Shown one piece after another: positions 1 through 7,718 of a stretch of DNA of 64,000 nucleotides. The DNA comes from Stakelama saccharophila (GTDB lineage: Bacteria; Pseudomonadota; Alphaproteobacteria; Sphingomonadales; Sphingomonadaceae): positions 2,337,001 to 2,401,000 of the forward strand of contig NZ_CP135076.1 in the NCBI RefSeq assembly GCF_032229225.1, given 5' to 3'. The notes under the pieces were generated by a model, which saw nothing but the letters and a program-made list of their open reading frames with translations, ran no database searches and was not told the DNA's origin. Each line of letters opens with the position of its first letter. The stretch's first letter is position 1. A program made the position numbers and the translations under genes.

Positions 1-398
1 AAACGTTCGGCGCGCGCTATCAGCCGGCGGTGTCGGATGCGATCCTGTGGCGGCTGGGCGTGCAACCGAAGAATGCGGAAAGCGACCGTGCGCTGGTGCA
101 GGCGGTGGAGCGTGCGCTTCGCGGGCAGGACGCGCCGATCGACCGATTCTTCTTCGATGCGTTCGGCGGCGCACTTCCGCAAGGCTATGGCGCGGCATTC
201 GACGAAGTGCGGGCAGCGCTCGGCAGCTATAAAGCGCGCAAGGACCGCGATCACCCTTATTGGTCGGGCGGCGAACCGTGCAGCATGCTGATCGACGAGG
301 TCGAGGCGATCTGGGCGGACATCGACCGGGCCGACGACTGGCGCGCATTCGACGCCAAGGTGGCGGCCGTGCGCGAGATGGGCGATGCGCTCACCTGA
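1..398 (+). CDS. selO: Protein adenylyltransferase SelO family (YdiU/UPF0061), C-terminal part only
   Basis: The frame is open to the left window edge, so this is the last ~131 residues of a longer protein. The visible part resembles the C-terminus of SelO/YdiU proteins: a YQPAVSDAILWRLG helix, an IDRFFFDAFGG stretch, HPYWSGG, and a terminal helix SMLIDEVEAIWADIDRADDW. SelO is a pseudokinase-fold enzyme that AMPylates proteins. The nucleotide-binding core lies upstream of the window, so activity cannot be judged here. The family call rests on recalled similarity of the tail and is moderate. An internal GTG at 30 is not the true start. Confidence 0.65.
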   Translation, partial: TFGARYQPAVSDAILWRLGVQPKNAESDRALVQAVERALRGQDAPIDRFFFDAFGGALPQGYGAAFDEVRAALGSYKARKDRDHPYWSGGEPCSMLIDEVEAIWADIDRADDWRAFDAKVAAVREMGDALT

Positions 399-485
399 GC
401 GCGGAAGTAACGGGTGTGGAAACGCACCACTATTTCGTGCATTGACGCGCGACGCGGACGGGACGAACAAGATGGAAAGACTGGC

Positions 486-1901
486 ATGTCCGGACAGGAA
501 CTGATTTCGACCGAGCCCGCGACAGGCGCCACGCTATGGCGCGGCGAGGCCGGCGACGCCGATACCGAGGTTGCGACCGCGCGCGCGCACTGGGCCGAAT
601 GGGCGGCCAAGCCACTGACCTACCGCGTCGAGGCGCTGCGGCGCTTCGCCAACGTGGTACGGGCGAAGGAAGAAGCCTTTACCGACGTTATCGCCCGCGA
701 AACGGGCAAGCCGTTATGGGAAGCAAAGACCGAGGTCCAGTCCGTCGTCAACAAGGTCGACATTTCCGTCGCCGCCTATTCCGACCGGACCGGCCAGCGG
801 CGGCTGGAAGGGGCGATGAACGTGCGCATGGCGCTCAGGCACAAGCCGCACGGCGTGCTGGCGGTGCTGGGGCCGTACAATTTCCCGGCCCATCTGCCCA
901 ACGGGCACATCGTTCCAGCGCTGCTCGCCGGCAACGCCGTCGTGTTCAAACCATCGGAAAAGACCCCCGCCACGGGCGAATTTCTCGTCAATTGCTTCCA
1001 CGAGGCCGGCATTCCCGAAGGCTGCGTTCGCCTGCTGCTGGGCGGGCCGGAGCAGGGCAAGGCGCTGTCGTCGCACCCCGATATAAACGGCCTGCTGTTC
1101 ACCGGATCGGCACGCACCGGCATCGCCCTCAACCGGCAGTTCGCCGACCAGCCGGAAAAGATCCTCGCGCTGGAAATGGGTGGCAACAACCCGATCGTCG
1201 TCTGGGGCAATCCCGACCTGTATTCGGCCGCCGTGCTGATCGTACAGTCGGCCTTCACCACCGCCGGCCAGCGTTGCACCGCCGGACGCCGCCTGATCGT
1301 CGAACCGCGATTGTATGAACCGCTGCTGGCGGAACTGACGAATATCCTGGATCGCATGATCGTCGGCGAACCGCATGCCGATCCGCAGCCCTTCATGGGG
1401 CCGGTGATCGACAACGACACCGCCGACATGCTGACCGAAAGCTTCCTCGCACTGTCGACCAGGGGCGGACGGCCGCTGCGTCACATGCAGCGTCCGATCG
1501 AGGACCGACCGTTCCTGACGCCGGGCCTGATCGACATGACCGAGGCGAGCGAGCGGCCCGATATCGAGTTGTTCGGCCCGATCGTCCAGGTCATCCGCAC
1601 CGAAAGCTATGAAGACGCGATCCGCGAGGCGAACAACACGCGGTACGGCCTGTCGGCCTCGCTGATCAGCCAGGACCCCAGGCTGTACGAGCAGTTCTGG
1701 GCCAATATCCGGGCCGGCATCGTCAACTGGAATCGTCCCACCAACGGCGCATCTTCGGCGGCGCCGTTCGGCGGAATCGGCTGGTCGGGCAACCACCGGC
1801 CGAGTGCGGCCTATGCCGCCGATTACTGCGCCTATCCCGTGGTATCGAGCGAAGCCGAACAGGTGCGCGCGAGCATCGGCATCGGGCTGCGCGACGGTTG
1901 A
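486..1901 (+). CDS. astD: Succinylglutamate-semialdehyde dehydrogenase
   Basis: A 471-residue NAD(P)-dependent aldehyde dehydrogenase that oxidises N-succinylglutamate semialdehyde to N-succinylglutamate in the arginine succinyltransferase pathway. The start is the ATG opening MSGQELISTEPATG; the frame is open further upstream without a convincing start. Visible: the YNFPAHLPNGHI segment typical of AstD, the cofactor region FTGSARTG, the catalytic Glu region LEMGGNNP near residue 228, and the catalytic Cys in AGQRCTAGRR near residue 262. Length fits the family. No other ast gene is in the window; the rest of the pathway may lie to the left. Confidence 0.9.
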   Translation: MSGQELISTEPATGATLWRGEAGDADTEVATARAHWAEWAAKPLTYRVEALRRFANVVRAKEEAFTDVIARETGKPLWEAKTEVQSVVNKVDISVAAYSDRTGQRRLEGAMNVRMALRHKPHGVLAVLGPYNFPAHLPNGHIVPALLAGNAVVFKPSEKTPATGEFLVNCFHEAGIPEGCVRLLLGGPEQGKALSSHPDINGLLFTGSARTGIALNRQFADQPEKILALEMGGNNPIVVWGNPDLYSAAVLIVQSAFTTAGQRCTAGRRLIVEPRLYEPLLAELTNILDRMIVGEPHADPQPFMGPVIDNDTADMLTESFLALSTRGGRPLRHMQRPIEDRPFLTPGLIDMTEASERPDIELFGPIVQVIRTESYEDAIREANNTRYGLSASLISQDPRLYEQFWANIRAGIVNWNRPTNGASSAAPFGGIGWSGNHRPSAAYAADYCAYPVVSSEAEQVRASIGIGLRDG

Positions 1902-1965
1902 ACGGATGCTGGCCGCGGCCGCCGGGCCGCGCTACGCTTGCCGGGTGACGAAGGGGACATCGCGG

Positions 1966-3291
1966 ATGGTGACACGGCGCTCGCTGGTCGGCGGCGGCAT
2001 GGCGCTGGCCGGAACGGCAGCACTCCCACAGCAAGCGGAAGCGGCCGAGGCCGGCGCCTTCGTCACGCGCAACGGCACGGGCTTTCGCCTGCGCGGCAAG
2101 CCCTATCGCTACGCCGGTGCGAACATGTGGTACGCGGCCTGGATCGGCGCGCCCGAGGCGCCCGGAGATCGCGACCGGCTGAGGCGCGAACTCGACCGGC
2201 TGGCGGCGACGGGCGTGACCAACCTCCGCATCGCCGCATCGGCCGAGGAAGGGCCGCTCGAACATTCGGTGACGCCGGGCTTTCGCGGCAAGGGAACGGA
2301 CTGGAACGCGAACCTGCTGCGCGGCCTCGACTTCGCGCTGGCCGAACTGGCGAGGCGCGACATGAAGGCGGTGCTCTACCTCACCAATTTCTGGGAATGG
2401 TCGGGCGGGATGATGGCCTATCTCTGGTACGCCACCGGCCGTTACATGAATGCCGGCGATCCCGACCATCCCTGGCCGGAATTTCCCAACGCGGTGTCCG
2501 AATTCTATCGCAACGCGCAAGCCGTCGGCATGTATCGCGACTGGATCCGTGCGCTGTTGCGCCGTACCAATGCGGAAACCGGCACCCGCTATCGCGACGA
2601 TCCGACGATCATGGCGTGGCAGCTTGCCAACGAACCGCGCCCGGCGGGCGACATGGCGACGGCGGAACCTGTCCTCGCCGCCTTCCATCATTGGGTTGGC
2701 TCTACGGCCCGGCTCATCAAGTCGCTCGCGCCGCGCCACCTCGTCTCGACGGGCAGCGAAGGATTGCAAGGCACGCTCGGCAGCCGTGCCGTCTATGAGC
2801 GCGAACATGCCATCGCCGAAATCGACTATTGCACCGCCCATATCTGGCCGCTCAACTGGAACTGGGTGGACGATCACGACCTTGCCGGCAGCGAAGCCGA
2901 GGGCGCGGCGAAGGTCGGCGAATATTTCGCGCGCATGAGCGATCTCGCGCGGAAAATCGGAAAACCGCTGGTGTTCGAGGAATTCGGATATCCACGCGAT
3001 GGCGGCGGTTATGATCCGGCCGGCAGCACCCGGTTCAAGGACGCATTCTATTCGCGCATCTATGACGCGATCGAGCGTGACATTGCGTCCGGCGGGCCGG
3101 TGTGCGGGTCGAATTTCTGGGCGTGGAACGGCGAGGGCCGCGCGGCGCACGGCGACCATCGCTGGCGACCGGGCGATCCGCTGCTCGGCGATCCGCCGCA
3201 CGAACCGCAGGGCTGGTACGGCGTGTTCGACAGCGACGACGGCACCCGCGCCGTCGTCAAGGCGCATGCCGATGCGTTGCGGCGGGTGTGA
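1966..3291 (+). CDS. Exported glycoside hydrolase family 5 protein (cellulase/mannanase type)
   Basis: A 441-residue secreted glycosidase. The N-terminus has twin arginines (MVTRRSLVGGG) then a hydrophobic stretch and AEA cleavage-like sites, suggesting Tat export. The (beta/alpha)8 GH5 fold is indicated by WQLANEPRP, whose Glu (about residue 223) is the acid/base, and VFEEFGYP, whose second Glu (about 339) is the nucleophile. The motifs SGGMMAYLWYATG and FWAWNGEGR resemble bacterial endo-beta-mannanases, so a mannan substrate is likely but not proven. An upstream in-frame extension overlaps astD and is rejected. It stands alone after astD, with no polysaccharide-utilisation genes nearby. Confidence 0.82.
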   Translation: MVTRRSLVGGGMALAGTAALPQQAEAAEAGAFVTRNGTGFRLRGKPYRYAGANMWYAAWIGAPEAPGDRDRLRRELDRLAATGVTNLRIAASAEEGPLEHSVTPGFRGKGTDWNANLLRGLDFALAELARRDMKAVLYLTNFWEWSGGMMAYLWYATGRYMNAGDPDHPWPEFPNAVSEFYRNAQAVGMYRDWIRALLRRTNAETGTRYRDDPTIMAWQLANEPRPAGDMATAEPVLAAFHHWVGSTARLIKSLAPRHLVSTGSEGLQGTLGSRAVYEREHAIAEIDYCTAHIWPLNWNWVDDHDLAGSEAEGAAKVGEYFARMSDLARKIGKPLVFEEFGYPRDGGGYDPAGSTRFKDAFYSRIYDAIERDIASGGPVCGSNFWAWNGEGRAAHGDHRWRPGDPLLGDPPHEPQGWYGVFDSDDGTRAVVKAHADALRRV

Positions 3292-3377
3292 GCCGGCGGC
3301 AGCGTCCAAAGCTCTTCTAGGCGCGCGCAAAGCAACCCTGCTTTGTGATCGACCGCGCCGACGCGCATCTAGCGGGC

Positions 3378-4178
3378 ATGGCAAATCTACTCGATCCCCA
3401 GGCGCGTGGGCGCGTCATTCTGGTCGGCGCCGGCCCCGGCGACCCCGGATTGTTGACCGTTCGCGCGGTCGAGGCACTGAAGTCGGCGGATATCGTCGTG
3501 CATGACGGGCTGGTCGATGCGCGTGTGCTCGACCTGGTGCCGGAGGGCGTGCAGCGCATCTCGGTCGCCAAGAAGCGGTCGCGCCATACCGTTCCGCAGA
3601 ACGAGATCAATGCGCTGATCGTGGCCCATGTCCGCACCGGCGCGATCGTAGCGAGGCTGAAGGGCGGCGACCCGTTCGTGTTCGGGCGCGGCGGGGAAGA
3701 GGTCGAGGCAGTCCGCGCCGCGGGGCTGCGCGTCGAGGTCGTCCCCGGCGTGTCGGCGGCGCTCGGCTGCGCGGCGGAGGCGATGCTCCCCCTCACCCAC
3801 CGCGACTGGTCGAGCGCCGTCAGCTTCGTCGCCGGCCAGTGCAAGGGGCTCACCGATCAGAACTGGTCAGGCCTCGCCGGCAAGGGCCGCACGCTCGTCA
3901 TCTATATGGGTGTGGCGACGGCGGCCGCGATTTCGGAAAAATTGATGGCCGAGGGCGTCGCCCCCGACATGCCGGTGGCGGTGCTCGAACGCGGTACGCT
4001 CGACGGCGCCCGTGCGATGCGTACGCTGCTCGCCGATCTCGGCCCCATGGTCGAGCGCGAGGATGTGCAGAGCCCGGCGATCATCGTCGTCGGCGAAGTC
4101 GTGGCGCTGTCGGATGCCGAGGACAAGCTCGGTCGCTGGGCGCGGGTGGCCACCGCGATGCACGGAGCAGAGGCATGA
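3378..4178 (+). CDS. cobA: Uroporphyrinogen-III C-methyltransferase (SUMT)
   Basis: A 266-residue S-adenosylmethionine-dependent methyltransferase converting uroporphyrinogen III to precorrin-2, the first step toward siroheme. Motifs: VGAGPGDPGLLT near the N-terminus, KGGDPFVFGRGGEE, and VVPGVSAALG. Gene context (sulfite reductase follows) indicates the product feeds siroheme synthesis for CysI. No oxidase/chelatase domain (CysG N-terminal part) is fused. The start is the ATG at MANLLDP; a GTG 33 bases upstream is possible. Its stop overlaps the next start (ATGA), implying translational coupling. Confidence 0.9.
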   Translation: MANLLDPQARGRVILVGAGPGDPGLLTVRAVEALKSADIVVHDGLVDARVLDLVPEGVQRISVAKKRSRHTVPQNEINALIVAHVRTGAIVARLKGGDPFVFGRGGEEVEAVRAAGLRVEVVPGVSAALGCAAEAMLPLTHRDWSSAVSFVAGQCKGLTDQNWSGLAGKGRTLVIYMGVATAAAISEKLMAEGVAPDMPVAVLERGTLDGARAMRTLLADLGPMVEREDVQSPAIIVVGEVVALSDAEDKLGRWARVATAMHGAEA

Positions 4179-4471
4179 AGATCCTGACCGGAAACGACCT
4201 GAAGACCGGGCTGGTGATCTGGTGGACCGGCAGCGACTGGTCGCCGCATGTCGAGGATGCGGTCGATGTCGGTGATCACGGCGAGGCGGTTGCGCATGAG
4301 GAGGAAGGCGCGCGTCACGTCAATTCGCCTTATGTCATCGACGGCGAGATGACCGAGACCGGCCCGCGCCCCGCCCATATCAAGGACCGCGTCCGCGCGC
4401 TGGGGCCGACCGTGCGGCCGGACCTGACGTTGAAGCCGGCCGATCCCGAGGCGGGGAGCTGGGTGATATGA
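4175..4471 (+). CDS. DUF2849 domain protein of the sulfate assimilation operon
   Basis: A 98-residue soluble protein (MKILTGNDLKTGLVIWW...). DUF2849 proteins are found between the SUMT gene and the sulfite reductase gene in many alphaproteobacteria; no biochemical function is known to me. Visible features are an early Trp pair, a Val/Asp-rich centre, and the tail KDRVRALGPTVRPDLTLKP. The ATGA overlap with the upstream methyltransferase gene supports co-translation. A role as accessory factor for sulfite reductase is inferred from position only. Confidence 0.8.
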   Translation: MKILTGNDLKTGLVIWWTGSDWSPHVEDAVDVGDHGEAVAHEEEGARHVNSPYVIDGEMTETGPRPAHIKDRVRALGPTVRPDLTLKPADPEAGSWVI

Positions 4472-4486
4472 CGCGCTTTCCCTCGC

Positions 4487-4573
4487 CGCTTGGGCTGAGC
4501 TTGTCGAAGCTCTGCCTCTCCTTCTCTGCTGCTTTGAAGAAGAACAGCCCTTCGACTGGCTCAGGGCGAACGG
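4487..4573. repeat. Type-A imperfect inverted repeat, copy 1 (cobA-DUF2849 / cysI gap)
   Basis: The left arm reads GGGCTGAGCTTGTCGAAG and the right arm, as reverse complement, CCCTGAGCCAGTCGAAGGG, with a pyrimidine-rich loop between. It fills most of the gap before the sulfite reductase gene. The same paired arms recur near 6241, 7587, 33138 and 55781. The transcript can fold into a long hairpin inside the operon mRNA. Confidence 0.85.
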
Positions 4574-4589
4574 GTGTGGATATTCGCTG

Positions 4590-6224
4590 ATGTACCGTTA
4601 CGACACATATGATCAGGCCATCGTCGACGCACGCGTCGAGGAGTTTCGCGATCAGGCGCGGCGCAGGCTTTCGGGCGCGCTGACCGAGGACCAGTTCAAG
4701 CCGCTGCGGCTCAAGAACGGCCTCTATCTGCAACTGCACGCCTATATGCTGCGCATCGCCATTCCCTATGGCACGTTCGACAGCTGCCAGATGCGGATGC
4801 TGGCGCGGATCGCGCGCAAATATGATCGCGGCTACGGCCATTTCACCACGCGGCAGAATATCCAGTATAACTGGATCAAGCTGGAAGAGGCGGCCGACAT
4901 CCTCGCCGATCTCGCCACGGTCGAGATGCACGCGATCCAGACATCGGGCGAGAGCATCCGCAACATCTCCGCCGACCAATATGCCGGCGCGATCGCCGAT
5001 GAAGTCGCCGATCCGCGTCCCTGGGCGGAGCTGCTGCGTCAGGCGACGACCTTCCACCCCGAATTCAGCTATCTGCCGCGCAAGTTCAAATTCGCGGTGA
5101 CGGGCTCCGACACCGACCGCGCGGCGATCCGGCTGCACGATATCGGGCTGAAACTCGTGCGCGACGACGCCGGGGAGCTGGGCTTCGCCGTCTATATCGG
5201 CGGCGGCATGGGGCGCACGCCCTTCGTCGCGCCGCTGATACGCCCGTTCCTTCCCGCCGACCATCTGTTCAGCTACTGTGAGGCGGCGCTGCGCGTGTGG
5301 AACCGCTGGGCACGGCGCGACAATATCCACAAGCAGCGCATCAAGATCCTCGTCCATGATCTCGGCGCGGAAGAATTCACCCGCCAGGTCGAGGAGGAAT
5401 GGCAGGCGATCCTGAAGAACGGATCGGACGTGCCACGCGCCGAGCTGGAGCGTATCGCCGAATATTTCGCACCGCCGCCGTTCGAGACGGGCTTGTCCGA
5501 AGAGATCGACCGCAGCGATCCCGATTTCGCGGTGTGGGTCGACCAGCAGGTCATGCCGCACAAGGCGCCGGGCTATGCCATCGCCAATATCAGCCTGAAG
5601 CCGGTCGGCGGGATTCCCGGCGATATTTCGGCCGAGCAGATGGAACTGGTCGCCGACCTGGCCGAGGCCTACAGCTTCGACGAGATCCGCAGCACGCACG
5701 CGCAGAATCTGGTGCTGCCGCATGTCCGCAAGCAGGACCTGTACGCGATCTGGCAGCGGCTGCGCGATGCCGGGCTGGCCGAACCCAATCTCGACCTCGT
5801 CACCGACATTATCGCTTGCCCCGGCCTCGATTACTGCAGCCTCGCCAATGCGCGCTCGATTCCGGTTGCGCAGAAGATCGCCACGCGGTTCGCCGATCAG
5901 GGACGGCAGAAGGAACTGGGCGAGCTGAAGATCAAGATTTCGGGCTGCATCAACGCCTGCGGCCACCATCATGCCGGCCATATCGGCATCCTCGGCGTCG
6001 ACCGGAAAGGCACCGAGAACTACCAGCTTCTGCTCGGCGGATCGGGCGCGGAGGATGCCTCGCTCGCCAAGATCACCGGGCCGGGCTTTGACGAGGACGG
6101 CGTGGTCGCGGCGGTGGAGACTGTGACCAACGTCTATCTCGACCAGCGGACCGAGGGTGAGCGCTTCGTCGACACCTATCGCCGCATCGGCATGCAGCCT
6201 TTCAAGGAGGCGATCTATGGGTGA
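4590..6224 (+). CDS. cysI: Sulfite reductase hemoprotein (nitrite/sulfite reductase family)
   Basis: A 544-residue siroheme/4Fe-4S enzyme reducing sulfite to sulfide with six electrons in the cytoplasm. It has the two-fold repeated ferredoxin-like plus catalytic architecture. Cluster/siroheme cysteines are visible in CPGLDYC (Cys410, Cys416) and SGCINAC (Cys453, Cys457). Other family signatures: RGYGHFTTRQNIQYNW and HAQNLVLPHV. No flavoprotein CysJ lies nearby, so the electron donor is unknown (possibly ferredoxin or another flavoprotein). It sits between cobA/DUF2849 and DUF934/cysH, separated on both sides by inverted repeats. The ATG follows directly on the repeat, with no strong Shine-Dalgarno. 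Confidence 0.93.
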   Translation: MYRYDTYDQAIVDARVEEFRDQARRRLSGALTEDQFKPLRLKNGLYLQLHAYMLRIAIPYGTFDSCQMRMLARIARKYDRGYGHFTTRQNIQYNWIKLEEAADILADLATVEMHAIQTSGESIRNISADQYAGAIADEVADPRPWAELLRQATTFHPEFSYLPRKFKFAVTGSDTDRAAIRLHDIGLKLVRDDAGELGFAVYIGGGMGRTPFVAPLIRPFLPADHLFSYCEAALRVWNRWARRDNIHKQRIKILVHDLGAEEFTRQVEEEWQAILKNGSDVPRAELERIAEYFAPPPFETGLSEEIDRSDPDFAVWVDQQVMPHKAPGYAIANISLKPVGGIPGDISAEQMELVADLAEAYSFDEIRSTHAQNLVLPHVRKQDLYAIWQRLRDAGLAEPNLDLVTDIIACPGLDYCSLANARSIPVAQKIATRFADQGRQKELGELKIKISGCINACGHHHAGHIGILGVDRKGTENYQLLLGGSGAEDASLAKITGPGFDEDGVVAAVETVTNVYLDQRTEGERFVDTYRRIGMQPFKEAIYG

Positions 6225-6240
6225 TTTCAGATCACCGGCA

Positions 6241-6363
6241 CCGTTCGGGCTGAGCCTGTCGAAGCCCTGCCTTTCCTTGTCGTGGAAAGGAAGAACGGCC
6301 CCCTTCGGCTGGCTGGCAAAGCCAGCCGCTCAGGACAGGCTTCGACAGGCTCAGGGCGAACGG
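6241..6363. repeat. Type-A inverted repeat, copy 2 (cysI / DUF934 gap)
   Basis: The longest copy. Its outer arms are nearly perfect complements (CCGTTCGGGCTGAGCCTGTC and its mirror ending GGCTCAGGGCGAACGG). Inside it carries a second hairpin, GGCTGGCTGGCAAAGCCAGCC-like. It occupies almost the entire gap between the cysI stop and the DUF934 start within the operon. Confidence 0.9.
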
Positions 6364-6373
6364 ATGGTGGAAA

Positions 6374-6799
6374 ATGGCTGACTTCCTGTACTATCGCGAC
6401 GACGCACCGCACGAGGAACCGGCGGTGACGCTGGACGTGTTTCTCGACCAGCCCGACGCCTCGGCCGTGCGGCTGGAAGCGGGGGAGGATGCGCGCAAGC
6501 TGCTGCCGCATCTGGATCGCGTCCAGCTTGTCGAGGTGGCCTTTCCCAAATTCCGCGACGGGCGCGGCTATTCGGCGGCGCGTATCCTGCGCGAGGCGGG
6601 CTATACCGGAGAGTTGCGCGCGCAGGGCGACGTTCTGGTCGACCAGATGCTTTTCATGCGCCGCTGCGGCTTCGACAGCTTCCTGCCCGAAGCCGAGATC
6701 GACGCAGAGGTGCTGAAGGCGACGCTCGAGCGCTACGATTACGTCTATCAGCCGGCGGCCGACGACGCGGTGCCGGTATGGAAGCTGCGCCATGGCTGA
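6374..6799 (+). CDS. DUF934 protein, sulfite reductase accessory
   Basis: A 141-residue protein of the DUF934 family, which is encoded next to cysI or cysH in many proteobacteria. Visible conserved segments: FPKFRDGRGYSAARILRE, GDVLVDQMLFMRRCGFD and the tail YDYVYQP. No catalytic residues are established; involvement in sulfite reduction is inferred from genomic linkage. Its last bases overlap the cysH start by 8 nt, consistent with coupled translation. The start is the ATG just after the inverted repeat. Confidence 0.85.
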   Translation: MADFLYYRDDAPHEEPAVTLDVFLDQPDASAVRLEAGEDARKLLPHLDRVQLVEVAFPKFRDGRGYSAARILREAGYTGELRAQGDVLVDQMLFMRRCGFDSFLPEAEIDAEVLKATLERYDYVYQPAADDAVPVWKLRHG

Positions 6800-7559
6800 A
6801 GCGGCGGTGCGCGATATCGACCGGATCGACGTCGCCCCGCGCTTCACCGCGGCCGACGCGCACCGGCTCAACAATCTGTTCCGCGCGGCCGACACGCAGG
6901 AGATGCTGCGCACGGCACTTGGCGAGCATATGCTGGGCGACGTCGCGGTCGTGTCGTCCTTCGGCACCGAATCGGCGGTGCTGCTGCACCTGATCGCCGA
7001 GATCGATCCAGCGACGCCGGTGCTGTTCCTCGATACCGGCAAGCATTTCCCCGAAACGATCGCCTATCGCGACCGGCTGGTCGAAAGGCTGGGGCTGGCC
7101 GGACTGCGCGTGCTGACGCCCGATCCCGACATGCTGGCGACGCGCGACGAAAACGGGCTGCGCTGGTCCTACGATCCCGATGGCTGCTGCGAGATCCGCA
7201 AGGTCGTGCCGCTTGAAACCGCGCTTGCCGGGTTCGACGCCAGCATCACCGGCAGGAAGGCGTTCCAGGCCGATACGCGCACTGCCCTGCCCCGCTTCGA
7301 ACTCGATGGCGACCGGCTGAAGGTCAATCCGCTGATCGGCTGGTCGAAGGCCGACATCGACCGCTATTTCGCCGCGCACGATCTGCCGCGACACCCATTG
7401 GAGGCGGAGGGCTATCCTTCGATCGGCTGCGCACCGTGCACCAGCAAGGTGAAGCCGGGCGAAGACCCGCGCTCGGGCCGATGGAAAGGCTGGGACAAGA
7501 CCGAATGCGGTATCCATAGGCCGGTGGCCGACGACGATCCGGAACAGCCGGCATTCTAG
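6792..7559 (+). CDS. cysH: Adenylylsulfate (APS) reductase, thioredoxin-dependent, 4Fe-4S type
   Basis: A 255-residue cytoplasmic enzyme reducing activated sulfate to sulfite. The P-loop-like region SSFGTESAVLLHL binds the nucleotide. Four cysteines ligate a 4Fe-4S cluster: the CC pair 132/133 (GCCEIRK) and C213/C216 (CAPC). The C-terminal ECGIH holds the catalytic Cys239. The CC...CxxC set is the feature separating APS reductases from cluster-free PAPS reductases, so APS is the likely substrate. It completes the SUMT-DUF2849-CysI-DUF934-CysH operon that turns activated sulfate into sulfide. Confidence 0.93.
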   Translation: MAEAAVRDIDRIDVAPRFTAADAHRLNNLFRAADTQEMLRTALGEHMLGDVAVVSSFGTESAVLLHLIAEIDPATPVLFLDTGKHFPETIAYRDRLVERLGLAGLRVLTPDPDMLATRDENGLRWSYDPDGCCEIRKVVPLETALAGFDASITGRKAFQADTRTALPRFELDGDRLKVNPLIGWSKADIDRYFAAHDLPRHPLEAEGYPSIGCAPCTSKVKPGEDPRSGRWKGWDKTECGIHRPVADDDPEQPAF

Positions 7560-7586
7560 GCGGGGCTTGCGCCATGCCGTCATCGC

Positions 7587-7666
7587 TTGCCCTGCACTTG
7601 TCCAAGGAAGGTTCCGTGTTGCTACACGGCGAAAAGGCGGTGCTTCGACAAGCTCAGCACAAACGG
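7587..7666. repeat. Type-A inverted repeat, copy 3 (degenerate, after cysH)
   Basis: The right arm GCTTCGACAAGCTCAGCACAAACGG is clear. The left arm (CCTGCACTTGTCCAAGG) has drifted. It lies between the convergent cysH and dnaB ends. I see no U-tract, so it is not a classical terminator. Confidence 0.7.
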
Positions 7667-7718
7667 GATCTCTACCGCTTCCCCCAGGATGCGCCGGCCG
7701 AACCAAGGACGGCTTTTT

